Shown one piece after another: positions 57,371 to 64,000 of a stretch of 64,000 nt of DNA. Where the stretch lies: assembly GCF_027497215.1 (NCBI RefSeq), contig NZ_CP114904.1, positions 4,114,001-4,178,000 of the forward strand. Reading direction: 5' to 3'. The DNA comes from Micromonospora sp. WMMD812. GTDB taxonomy: Bacteria > Actinomycetota > Actinomycetes > Mycobacteriales > Micromonosporaceae. The position numbers and the translations under genes are program-made. The notes under the pieces are model-generated. The model was not told where the DNA came from. It ran no database searches and worked only from the letters and a program-made list of their open reading frames with translations. Position 1 is the first letter of the stretch, and each line of letters opens with the position of its first letter.

Positions 57371-57607
57371 TCAGCGGCGGCTGCGGCGTACGGTGCCGAC
57401 GACGGAGATGATCAGCAGCAGCGCGAAGCCGGCGCCGGCCGACTCGCCGACCGAGTCGACGAAGCCCTGCCGGAGCACCAGCCAGCCGAAGAGGAACCAG
57501 CCGAGGAGGATCACCCCGGCGACCGCGTACGCGATCACGGTCGCGGTCGAGACCTCGCCCGCCGGGGTCTGTTCGTGTTCGGGGACCACCTCGCGGTCGA
57601 CTGTCAT
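57371..57607 (-). CDS. Small two-helix membrane protein, unknown function
   Basis: A 78-residue protein with an acidic N-terminus and two hydrophobic helices (STATVIAYAVAGVILLGWFL and AGFALLLIISVVGTV). GGGGGAGG lies 5 nt before the ATG. It is convergent with the helicase-associated gene (5-bp gap). Confidence 0.7.
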   Translation of the reverse strand: MTVDREVVPEHEQTPAGEVSTATVIAYAVAGVILLGWFLFGWLVLRQGFVDSVGESAGAGFALLLIISVVGTVRRSRR

Positions 57608-57742
57608 CTCCGCCTCCCCCGTCCGGTACACGCCAGATCTCCAGCGTGGCACCGCCGTGGCGGAAGTGACAGGGGATAAAACCCGGATGCGGTGGCGACG
57701 CTGCCCCGGCACACGCCGACGGTGCCGGGACGGCGTCCGCCG

Positions 57743-58627
57743 TCAGGTGCCGGGACGCCGCCCGATCAGGACCACCCGGCTGCCGACCTTGCCCAACTCC
57801 CAGTAGCGGACGGCGTCGGCGTGCAGCAGGTTGACGCACCCGTGCGAGCCGATCGACATGTTGTGCAGGTAGGTGGTGGTCTCGTGGAAGCCCATGCCCT
57901 GGGTGAAGTGCTGCCAGTAGGGCAGCCAGACCTCGTACGGGTTGGACCACTCCTTGATGTTGCGATAGTTGATCTTGTAGGTGCCGGCGGGCGTCCGGTA
58001 GCCGGCCATCCCGGTGCGGGTCACCGTGGGCTTCACGAGCACCTTGCCGTCGCGCATCACCCAGGTGGTCTGTCGGGTCAGGTCGATGCAGAAGGTGGTG
58101 CCGGACCCGGCCTTGCACCGGCTGGTGTCGGTGGTGGCGAGCCGCTTGGCCACGTCGTACGTCGTGGGGCCGGCGCGGCCCTGGGCCGGGCGGACGTCGT
58201 AGCGCTTCTGGAACTTCTTGATGGCGGCGCAGTCGGCGGCGGACTGCTTGCCGTCCACGGTCACCGCGCCGAACCCGCCCAGCTGGGCCAGGTAGGTCTC
58301 CACCTCGCGCTGGCGCTCGCCCTGCGGGCAGCCGGCCGGGGTGGTGCTGGTCGCCGGCTTCGGTGCGGTGCGGCTCGGCGTCGGCTTGGGCTTCGGCGCG
58401 GTCGTCGTCCGACTCGGTGCCGGCTTCGGCGTCGTCGACGCGGGCTGGTCACGCTGGTCGGGGCCGGGCGTTGCGCTCGCCCCCGATGCCTGTTCCGCCG
58501 CTCCGGCCGGGGCGGCTCCCCCGCCACCACTCCCGCCGCTCGACGGGTCGAGCGCGCACGCGCCGGCGCCGACCAGCGTGACCACCACCAGGGCGACCAG
58601 CCGGGAAGTGATGTGAACGCGCTTCAT
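57743..58627 (-). CDS. L,D-transpeptidase, probable lipoprotein
   Basis: A 294-residue envelope enzyme making 3-3 peptidoglycan cross-links. Residues 1-24 are a signal sequence ending VGAGAC, a slightly atypical lipobox (C24). A Pro/Thr/Ala-rich wall-spanning linker (30-97) follows, then a peptidoglycan-binding-like domain (VTVDGKQSAADCAAIKKFQ), and the YkuD domain with H262-G-C264 in IGSHGCVNLLHADAV. GGGAGGG precedes the ATG at 58627. Extra cysteines (C171, C180) may form a disulfide. Confidence 0.92.
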   Translation of the reverse strand: MKRVHITSRLVALVVVTLVGAGACALDPSSGGSGGGGAAPAGAAEQASGASATPGPDQRDQPASTTPKPAPSRTTTAPKPKPTPSRTAPKPATSTTPAGCPQGERQREVETYLAQLGGFGAVTVDGKQSAADCAAIKKFQKRYDVRPAQGRAGPTTYDVAKRLATTDTSRCKAGSGTTFCIDLTRQTTWVMRDGKVLVKPTVTRTGMAGYRTPAGTYKINYRNIKEWSNPYEVWLPYWQHFTQGMGFHETTTYLHNMSIGSHGCVNLLHADAVRYWELGKVGSRVVLIGRRPGT

Positions 58628-58807
58628 GGGCCCTCCCTGCACTGCCGTCCCCTTCGTAGACGTTCATAAGTGCCAGACCGGTTGCATCGTGTGCGCATTT
58701 TTCTTCGGACATCTGGCCGCGTGCAACACTGGATGGTCGGCCTGCGGCCGGTCACCTGCTGTTCCGGGTAACCGACTGGCGGCAACCCCCGAGGAGAGGA
58801 CGCTGGC
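58628..58807. promoter_or_regulatory. Divergent promoter region, transpeptidase and XPB genes
   Basis: This 180-bp spacer between divergent genes is locally AT-richer (GCATTTTTCTTCGG near 58695-58708). XPB has a GAGGAGAGG ribosome site at 58791-58799. No exact promoter boxes could be assigned. Confidence 0.4.
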
Positions 58808-60487
58808 GTGAGCGGTGGACCACTGATCGTGCAGTCGGACAAGACCCTGCTGCTGGAGATCGACCACCCCGACGCGCAGGCCTGCCGGATGGCCATCGCA
58901 CCCTTCGCCGAGTTGGAGCGCTCCCCGGAGCACGTGCACACCTACCGGCTCACCCCGCTCGGGCTGTGGAACGCCCGCGCCGCCGGCCACGACGCCGAGG
59001 GCGTGGTGGACGCGCTGATCAAGTACAGCCGCTACCCGGTGCCGCACGCGCTGCTGGTCGACGTGGCCGAGACGATGGACCGGTACGGCCGGCTCCAGCT
59101 CGCCAACGACCCGGTGCACGGCTTGGTCCTGCGGGCCCTGGACCGGGTGGTGCTGGTCGAGGTCGCCAAGAGCAAGAAGCTCGCCGGCATGCTGGGCGCG
59201 AAGATCGACGACGACACGATCGCGGTGCACCCGTCCGAGCGGGGCCGGCTCAAGCAGGCGCTGCTCAAGCTGGGCTGGCCGGCGGAGGACTTGGCCGGCT
59301 ACGTGGACGGTGAGGCGCACCCGATCGACCTGGCCGAGGCCGGCAAGGAGGGCCGCAAGCCGTGGACGCTGCGGTCGTACCAGCGGGAGGCCGCCGAGGC
59401 GTTCTGGGCCGGCGGCTCCGGCGTGGTGGTGCTCCCCTGCGGCGCCGGTAAGACCCTGGTCGGCGCGGCGGCGATGGCCGAGGCGAAGGCGACCACGCTG
59501 ATCCTGGTCACCAACACGGTGGCGGGGCGGCAGTGGAAGCGGGAGCTGATCGCGCGTACGTCGCTGACCGAGGAGGAGATCGGCGAGTACTCGGGCGAGC
59601 GCAAGGAGATCCGCCCGGTCACCATCGCCACGTACCAGGTGCTCACCTCGCGGCGCGGCGGCGCGTTCACCCACCTGGACCTGTTCGGCGCCCGCGACTG
59701 GGGTTTGGTCATCTACGACGAGGTGCACCTGCTGCCCGCGCCGATCTTCCGGTTCACCGCGGACCTCCAGGCCCGCCGCCGGCTCGGCCTCACGGCGACT
59801 CTGGTACGCGAGGACGGCCGCGAGGGCGACGTCTTCTCGCTGATCGGCCCGAAGCGGTACGACGCGCCGTGGAAGGACATCGAGTCGCAGGGCTGGATCG
59901 CCCCGGCGGAGTGCACCGAGGTGCGGGTGACCCTGACCGACGCGGAGCGGATGGCGTACGCGACGGCGGAGACCGAGGAGCGCTACCGGATGGCGGCGAC
60001 CGCCCGGACGAAGCTGCCGGTGGTGAAGGCGCTGGTCGACCGCCACCCGGACGAGCAGACGCTGGTGATCGGCGCGTACATCGACCAGCTGCACCAGCTC
60101 GGCGAGTACCTGGACGCGCCGATCGTGCAAGGGTCGACGACGAACAAGGAGCGGGAGCGGCTGTTCGACGCGTTCCGCGCTGGTTCGCTGCGGACGTTGG
60201 TGATCTCGAAGGTCGGCAACTTCTCCATCGACCTGCCCGAGGCGGCGGTGGCGATCCAGGTGTCCGGCACCTTCGGCTCCCGCCAGGAGGAGGCGCAGCG
60301 CCTCGGCCGGGTGCTCCGCCCCAAGGCGGACGGCCGGCAGGCGCACTTCTACACGGTGGTCTCGCGGGACACGATCGACACCGAGTACGCCGCACACCGC
60401 CAACGCTTCCTCGCCGAGCAGGGGTACGCGTACACCATCGTGGACGCCGACGACGTCCTCGGCCCGAAGCTCCCGACGATCGAGTGA
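58808..60487 (+). CDS. XPB/ERCC3-type DNA repair helicase
   Basis: A 559-residue SF2 helicase. The N-terminal ~180 residues are the damage-recognition-like domain; then Walker A LPCGAGKTL (K215), YDEVHLLP (DEVH 304-307), LTAT, the XPB RED motif in VREDGREGD (334-336) and motif VI QRLGRVLRPK. It unwinds DNA 3'-5' in characterised archaeal and mycobacterial relatives. GTG start with GAGGAGAGG. The last 95 bp are duplicated 322 bp downstream (60715-60809). Confidence 0.94.
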   Translation: MSGGPLIVQSDKTLLLEIDHPDAQACRMAIAPFAELERSPEHVHTYRLTPLGLWNARAAGHDAEGVVDALIKYSRYPVPHALLVDVAETMDRYGRLQLANDPVHGLVLRALDRVVLVEVAKSKKLAGMLGAKIDDDTIAVHPSERGRLKQALLKLGWPAEDLAGYVDGEAHPIDLAEAGKEGRKPWTLRSYQREAAEAFWAGGSGVVVLPCGAGKTLVGAAAMAEAKATTLILVTNTVAGRQWKRELIARTSLTEEEIGEYSGERKEIRPVTIATYQVLTSRRGGAFTHLDLFGARDWGLVIYDEVHLLPAPIFRFTADLQARRRLGLTATLVREDGREGDVFSLIGPKRYDAPWKDIESQGWIAPAECTEVRVTLTDAERMAYATAETEERYRMAATARTKLPVVKALVDRHPDEQTLVIGAYIDQLHQLGEYLDAPIVQGSTTNKERERLFDAFRAGSLRTLVISKVGNFSIDLPEAAVAIQVSGTFGSRQEEAQRLGRVLRPKADGRQAHFYTVVSRDTIDTEYAAHRQRFLAEQGYAYTIVDADDVLGPKLPTIE

Positions 60488-60529
60488 CCCGGCGGGTGCC
60501 GCGCCGGGACCGGGTGTCCTTCGTGCTCG

Positions 60530-60560
60530 CTTTAGAGTGATGTCGTAAACGACTCAGGCG
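60530..60560. repeat. Repeat family A, single end (copy 3)
   Basis: GCTTTAGAGTGATGTCGTAA begins a word ending CGACTCAGGCG, matching the right end of copy 1 and copy 2. No second end was found within the following 400 bp. It lies between the XPB gene and its duplicated 3' end. Confidence 0.6.
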
Positions 60561-60634
60561 TCAACGCGTCCGGCTGCGAGGAGAAGGGGTTGGCGCGTCG
60601 CTGAACGCGGCCCGCCAACCTCCGCAAGGCTCGG

Positions 60635-60679
60635 CTACTTGCCGCCGCCGGCTCGGAAGGCCACCCAGGCGTCGCTCAT
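60635..60679 (-). pseudogene. Possible carboxylesterase C-terminal remnant
   Basis: On the minus strand MSDAWVAFRAGGGK followed by TAG resembles the DxWxxFAR ending of type-B carboxylesterases, with an Ala/Pro run before it. It is too short to prove and could be chance. Confidence 0.2.
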
Positions 60680-60714
60680 CCGGTCCGCCTGTCCCGCGGG
60701 TGCGGGCGCTGGGG

Positions 60715-60809
60715 CGCGCCGCCAGCGCTTCCTGGCCGAGCAGGGGTACGCGGCCACCATCATGGACGCCGACGACGTCCTCGGCCCGGAGCTCCCGACG
60801 ATCGACTGA
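60715..60809 (+). pseudogene. Duplicated 3' end of the XPB helicase gene
   Basis: This 95-bp block repeats 60393-60487 at about 88 percent identity, same strand, including the stop codon; its reading would be RQRFLAEQGYAATIMDADDV and PELPTID. No helicase body precedes it, so it is a fragment left by duplication or recombination. The 500-bp gap 60488-60992 holds no intact gene. Confidence 0.85.
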
Positions 60810-60902
60810 CCGCCGTCCCTTGATCAACACCAGGTCGGCGATGTGGCGTTGTCCCCGGCCGACCAAGTAATGCGCATTCGGCCAACTGCCCCCCGGTGAG
60901 GC

Positions 60903-60931
60903 TTCCGCAAGGCAGGTGACTGGGATAGCCT
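60903..60931 (+). promoter_or_regulatory. Promoter of the antiporter-region leader RNA
   Basis: A -35-like TTCCGC (60903-60908) and a -10 TAGCCT (60926-60931) are separated by 17 bp. Transcription would start near 60938, at the front of the candidate riboswitch. Confidence 0.5.
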
Positions 60932-60936
60932 GCCTC

Positions 60937-60991
60937 ACAGGTGTGCCGGGAAGCCTGGTCGGCGAAGAGATCACGTCGACGAGGGGTCCAG
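60937..60991 (+). ncRNA. Candidate Li+/Na+ (nhaA-I type) riboswitch
   Basis: The leader runs from ACAGGTGTGCCGGGAAGCC to TGGTCGGC and the Shine-Dalgarno GAGGGG at 60981, ending just before the ATG at 60993. The block GTGTGCCGGGAAGCCTGGTC matches my memory of the nhaA-I/Li-I motif, and GCCG/CGGC can pair around it. A small membrane protein and a Na+/H+ antiporter follow, the expected targets. It was not checked against a covariance model. Confidence 0.5.
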
Positions 60992-60992
60992 A

Positions 60993-61187
60993 ATGAACGG
61001 CAAACTGATCGACGCGAGCCTGGTTGTGATCTGGCTCGGAACCTTCCTCATTGTCGCCATGGTTCACCCTGGCGTGGCCAACCTCCTCATCGCATGGGGC
61101 GGAGCCGTCCTGCTCGGTTGGTACAACACTCTGGTCCGCCGTGACCCGAAGACCGATGCCTTGCGTGAGCGGTGGCAGCCTCGCTGA
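60993..61187 (+). CDS. Small membrane protein behind the candidate riboswitch
   Basis: A 64-residue protein with two hydrophobic segments (LIDASLVVIWLGTFLIVAMV and NLLIAWGGAVLLGWYNTL) and a basic tail. No family is recognised. GAGGGG precedes the ATG. It may be an antiporter accessory subunit, since an antiporter gene follows 325 bp later and a leader resembling a lithium/sodium riboswitch precedes it; this is inference. Confidence 0.7.
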   Translation: MNGKLIDASLVVIWLGTFLIVAMVHPGVANLLIAWGGAVLLGWYNTLVRRDPKTDALRERWQPR

Positions 61188-61309
61188 CCGTACGCATCCG
61201 GGCAGAGTGCGTCCGATCCTCGCGACTGCCGAACGGCTCCTCGGAGTGACCGAGGGCGGCGGTCAGGGCAGGATGCGCCTCGCGAAGATCGGCTAGCTCG
61301 CCATTTCCT

Positions 61310-61355
61310 GTCGGTCCTGGACGGCGCCGGTTCGCAGGCGCCGTCCAGGACCGAC
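61310..61355 (+). terminator. Very strong terminator between small ORF and antiporter
   Basis: A perfect 19-bp stem (61310-61328 with 61337-61355, 8-nt loop) is followed by a T-rich stretch (GGGTTTCTCTTG). It should end most transcripts from the riboswitch promoter, so the antiporter likely has its own promoter in 61356-61512, where no other gene is seen. Confidence 0.9.
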
Positions 61356-61512
61356 GGGCGGGTTTCTCTTGTTAGTCCGGTTCGTTGCTGTACGTCCGTG
61401 CTGTACTGGCGACGCTGCCGCTCTGGCTCGGGGCCGGCTGGCACCAGATGGAAGCCGTCATGCCGCACGTTCGACTTTCCGGGCTGGTGCAGCAACTACC
61501 GAAGGTGAGGCC

Positions 61513-62718
61513 GTGGATCACACCCTGACCTTCGGCCTGCTGGTAGCGCTCGTCGGGGTGGCGTTGTCGACCGCGATCCTGTCCAGCCGAATCAGCGATG
61601 CCATCGGGGTGCCGGCGCCAGCGCTCTTCCTGGTCGCGGCCGCCGTCGCCTCCGACCTGTTCCCCGAGCTGTACGGGCTCGACGTGCAGCATGTGCAGGA
61701 CATCGTCACCGTCGCGTTGATCTTCATCCTCTTCGAAGGCGGCATGCACATCGGATGGCGCCGCTTCCGATCCGCGCTCGGCCCGATCGCTGTCGTCGGC
61801 GTCCTCGGCACCTTCCTCACCGCCGCCGCCGTCGCGCTGCTCGCCCATCTCATCTTCGACTTCAGTTGGCTGGCCTCGCTGCTCATCGGTGCCGCGCTGG
61901 CCCCGACCGACCCGGCCGCGGTCTTCTCCGTGCTCGGCAAGCAGGAGATCAGCGGTCGATCCGGGACCGTCATCGAGGGAGAGTCCGGCGCCAACGATCC
62001 AGTCGGCATCGCCCTGGTGGCCAGCCTGCTCGTGGTGATCGAGACGGGTGCCACCGGCTTGGAGGCGTTCGGGGAGGGATTGCGCGAGTTCCTGCTCCAG
62101 ATGGCTATCGGTGCGACCGTCGGGCTCGTCCTGGGCTACGCCCTGCGATTCGTGGTCCGGGTTCCGCTACCGACCGACGCGCTCTATGCCGTACGCACCA
62201 TCGCCGCCGCCGCCACCATCTACGGCGTCGCCACCGTGGCGCACGGGTCCGGCTTCCTCGCCGTCTTCGTCGCGGGGATCACCCTCGGCAACCTGCCTAT
62301 CCCGCACAAGGGCGAGATTCGGCGGGTGCACGCCTCGGTGGCCAGCCTTGGCGAGATCGTGGCGTTCGCCGTACTCGGGCTCACCATCGACCTGTCCGAA
62401 CTGTTCAGCAGCCGCGCCTGGTGGATCGGCCTGATCCTCGCCGCGCTTCTCACCCTGGTGGTCCGTCCGCTGCTGGTCGGCCCCCTGCTGATGCCGGTGG
62501 CGCTGCGGCCGGGCGAGAAGATCTTCGTGCTCTGGTCCGGCCTCAAGGGCGCGGTGCCGATCCTGCTCGGCACCTTCGTCTTCGTCGCCGCCATCCCGGA
62601 CGCCGAACTCATCTACGACATCATCTTCGTGGTGGTGCTCTTCTCGGTCGTCGTGCAGGGCGGCCTGATGCCGCTCGTCGCCCGGTGGTGCGGCGTACGG
62701 ATGGAGCCGGAGCCCTAG
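61513..62718 (+). CDS. CPA1-family Na+/H+ antiporter
   Basis: A 401-residue antiporter with about twelve helices. FILFEGGMHIGWRRF, GAALAPTDPAAVFSVLG (TDP motif) and EGESGANDPVGIALV (the ND ion-binding pair) are CPA1/NhaP hallmarks; GLKGAVPILLGTFV gives the conserved later arginine/lysine helix region. It exchanges Na+, Li+ or K+ for H+. The GTG at 61513 follows GGTGAGG. Its stop shares the CTAG palindrome with the stop of the convergent PucR gene. Confidence 0.92.
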   Translation: MDHTLTFGLLVALVGVALSTAILSSRISDAIGVPAPALFLVAAAVASDLFPELYGLDVQHVQDIVTVALIFILFEGGMHIGWRRFRSALGPIAVVGVLGTFLTAAAVALLAHLIFDFSWLASLLIGAALAPTDPAAVFSVLGKQEISGRSGTVIEGESGANDPVGIALVASLLVVIETGATGLEAFGEGLREFLLQMAIGATVGLVLGYALRFVVRVPLPTDALYAVRTIAAAATIYGVATVAHGSGFLAVFVAGITLGNLPIPHKGEIRRVHASVASLGEIVAFAVLGLTIDLSELFSSRAWWIGLILAALLTLVVRPLLVGPLLMPVALRPGEKIFVLWSGLKGAVPILLGTFVFVAAIPDAELIYDIIFVVVLFSVVVQGGLMPLVARWCGVRMEPEP

Positions 62719-63779
62719 GCGCTCGACGGCCATCCGAGCAGGCGAGCGCCGAGCACGGCCGTGTGGAGCGTGAAGCGCTGGGTTGGTTCGCTGGGGTGGT
62801 AGCCGGTCAGATCGCGGACGCGATCGATGCGGTAGGTGACCGCGCGGACGGACAGGTGCAGTTGGCGGGCGGTGGCGGTGTAGTTGCCCTGGTTGTCGAA
62901 GAGCACGGCGAGCGTGTGGAGGTAGGGCTTCGGACCACCGCGGGCGTCGGTCAGCGGGCCGAGGACGGTCGTGACCAGGTCGGCGATGGCGTCGCGGTCG
63001 CGCAGCAGGACCGGGAAGACGAGAAGGTCCGCCGCGTTGAGGACGGGGGCGGTGAAGCCGAGCTTGGCAGCGAGGTTGAGGGTGTTGCGGGCCTCGTCCA
63101 GTGAGGCGGCCACGCCTTGAAGCCCGGGGTGGGCACGTCCGACGCCGATCTGCCACCGCTCGGTGCCGAGTTCGGCGAGCAGCAGGTGGGCCAGCTCGGC
63201 GGGGACGCCACGCAGGCCGCCGGCGCTGATGCAGACAAGATCGGCGTCGCGCAGGGTGGTCAGGGTGTTGCCTTCCCCGAACCGGGCGGCGAGGCCGGCA
63301 TCGATACGGCGGGTGACCTCAGGGGTGAGCTTCTGGGCGCGGGCGACGATGACTGTGTGCGTCGCCGAAAGGCGGATGCCATACCGTTCGGCGCGTTGGG
63401 CGAGCCCGCCCGGGTCGGCGCGGCCGGTGAGCAGGTCGTTGACAAACGCGGATCGTTCGCCGTCGTGGCGGGCCAGCTCCGCGTGGGCGCGGTGGGTGTA
63501 TCCGTCGATGGCCGCGCTCACAACGGTGTGCGTGCTGTCGAGCAGGGTGGCGGCCTCGGCGTGCACGGTAGTGGCGGTGTCGGTGGTGTGCCGGCCGATG
63601 GCCGCCCACCGGGCTATCGCTGCCTCAAGCATCGCGGTGACGAGGTCGCGGAGTTGCAATCCCGCGTCGGCGGTGCGGGCGCCGAGGTCGCCAGCAGCGT
63701 GTAGCCGTGCCGTTCCCGCTTCGGTCTCCAGCAGCTCAGTGCAGCCGGTTACCAGCCGGCGCCAGTCGAGGTCGGTCAT
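62715..63779 (-). CDS. PucR/CdaR-family transcriptional regulator
   Basis: A 354-residue regulator. A helical sensory N-terminus (1-110) is followed by the GGDEF-like CdaR region (YGIRLSATHTVIVARAQ; WQIGVGRAHPGLQGVAASLD) and the PucR C-terminal HTH (YLHTLAVLFDNQGNYTATAR and LSVRAVTYRIDRVRDLTG). Its target is unknown, perhaps the ABC system upstream on the same strand (gap 72 bp, with a terminator). GGGAGGAG lies 13 nt before the ATG. Confidence 0.9.
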   Translation of the reverse strand: MTDLDWRRLVTGCTELLETEAGTARLHAAGDLGARTADAGLQLRDLVTAMLEAAIARWAAIGRHTTDTATTVHAEAATLLDSTHTVVSAAIDGYTHRAHAELARHDGERSAFVNDLLTGRADPGGLAQRAERYGIRLSATHTVIVARAQKLTPEVTRRIDAGLAARFGEGNTLTTLRDADLVCISAGGLRGVPAELAHLLLAELGTERWQIGVGRAHPGLQGVAASLDEARNTLNLAAKLGFTAPVLNAADLLVFPVLLRDRDAIADLVTTVLGPLTDARGGPKPYLHTLAVLFDNQGNYTATARQLHLSVRAVTYRIDRVRDLTGYHPSEPTQRFTLHTAVLGARLLGWPSSA

Positions 63780-63810
63780 CGGCGGATCGTGGCTCCTCCC
63801 GGTACACGTA

Positions 63811-63844
63811 CCGGTGGCCGCCGTAGGCGGACGGCGGCCACCGG
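63811..63844 (-). terminator. Terminator hairpin after the ABC permease
   Basis: A perfect 14-bp stem (63811-63824 with 63831-63844, 6-nt loop) lies 7 bp after the permease stop. Confidence 0.8.
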
Positions 63845-63851
63845 GTTCGTA

Positions 63852-64000
63852 TCAGACACCGACGTCGCGCCGGTCGAACAGCAGCACTCCGGCGATCGTC
63901 GTCGCCGCGGCGACGACGACCAGGGCGAGCAGTCCGGCCGCGTGCCAGCCGGTGTGCAGCGGATCCGTGCCGATGAAGTAGTAGAACGGCGAAAGCCACC
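63852..64000 (-). CDS. ABC transporter permease, C-terminal end (cut by window edge)
   Basis: The last ~49 codons of a membrane protein: LSPFYYFIGTDPLHTGWHAA then a final helix GLLALVVVAATTIAGVLLFD and RRDVGV. The LSPFYY(F/L) and FxRRDVG ending is typical of ABC-2 type multidrug/antibiotic exporters. The start lies outside the window. Confidence 0.75.
   Translation of the reverse strand, partial: WLSPFYYFIGTDPLHTGWHAAGLLALVVVAAATTIAGVLLFDRRDVGV

Noticed and set aside
54897..58118. Very long open frame (1,073 codons) on the minus strand opposite the helicase-associated gene
   Set aside because: It is the antisense shadow of GC-rich codons: the peptide is Arg/Gly/His-rich without any domain, while the plus strand reads a recognisable protein.
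60561..61067. Minus-strand frame opposite the small membrane protein and candidate riboswitch
   Set aside because: It crosses the duplicated helicase fragment and the promoter, has no domain, and only its short MSDAWVAF end is mildly suggestive.

Overview
The window is a very GC-rich, densely coded actinobacterial chromosome segment. Gene content and protein style point to a Micromonospora-like member of the Micromonosporaceae; this is inferred from the sequence, with no database search. Evidence includes an ESX-type type VII secretion locus, F420-type oxidoreductases, futalosine-pathway menaquinone genes, SepH, an XPB helicase, frequent GTG starts and many leaderless promoters. No rRNA, tRNA, CRISPR array, phage, IS transposase or PKS/NRPS cluster was seen.

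Layout. 1-6633: type VII secretion locus with eccC (cut by the left edge), eccD, eccE and eccB, plus two small helical/WXG-like proteins that look like substrates. 6634-19620: housekeeping and envelope genes (a secreted Pro/Ala-rich protein, a coiled-coil membrane protein, a DUF1232 protein, a PPOX/F420 enzyme, a secreted C39-like peptidase, a FUSC-like membrane protein, a phosphotransferase, a small antitoxin-family protein, an AI-2E family permease, a dienelactone-type hydrolase), then a GH65 phosphorylase translationally coupled to a beta-phosphoglucomutase-like HAD enzyme, and a hotdog protein. 19620-28007: an unknown membrane protein, an orphan MsmK/UgpC-type ATPase, and a four-gene operon (ABC-2 permease, ATPase, CDP-alcohol phosphotransferase fusion, GT2 + glycerophosphotransferase fusion) that probably makes and exports a phosphodiester-linked wall glycopolymer. 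28081-38037: serine dehydratase, PspC protein, DUF4230 protein, glutaryl-CoA-type dehydrogenase, nitroreductase, aldose epimerase, MFS and pdxH.

38291-60487 resembles a conserved actinobacterial core block: citrate synthase, serC, sepH, aldo/keto reductase, ligT-like phosphodiesterase, MarR-MFS pair, purine permease, DUF2530, DUF3027, MFS + mqnB, mqnD, cold shock protein, HAD, helicase-associated/WYL protein, L,D-transpeptidase and XPB helicase. The gene order recalls the Rv0861c-Rv0889c part of Mycobacterium tuberculosis (from memory, not checked). 60488-64000: a scar holding a duplicated helicase 3' end, a candidate Li+/Na+ (nhaA-I type) riboswitch ahead of a small membrane protein and a CPA1 Na+/H+ antiporter, a PucR-type regulator, and the end of an ABC permease.

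Regulation and structure. At least eleven genes show a TANNNT -10 hexamer exactly 6-7 nt before an ATG/GTG, the geometry of leaderless mRNAs, and these helped choose starts. Several convergent pairs overlap or share stop sequence. Intergenic spaces hold two families of dispersed palindromic repeats (family A: 19295-19522, 52574-52736, 60530-60560; family B: 29651-29723, 30414-30486) and several tandem arrays. One gene (HTH-GNAT fusion, 51511-52405) carries a clear single-base frameshift.
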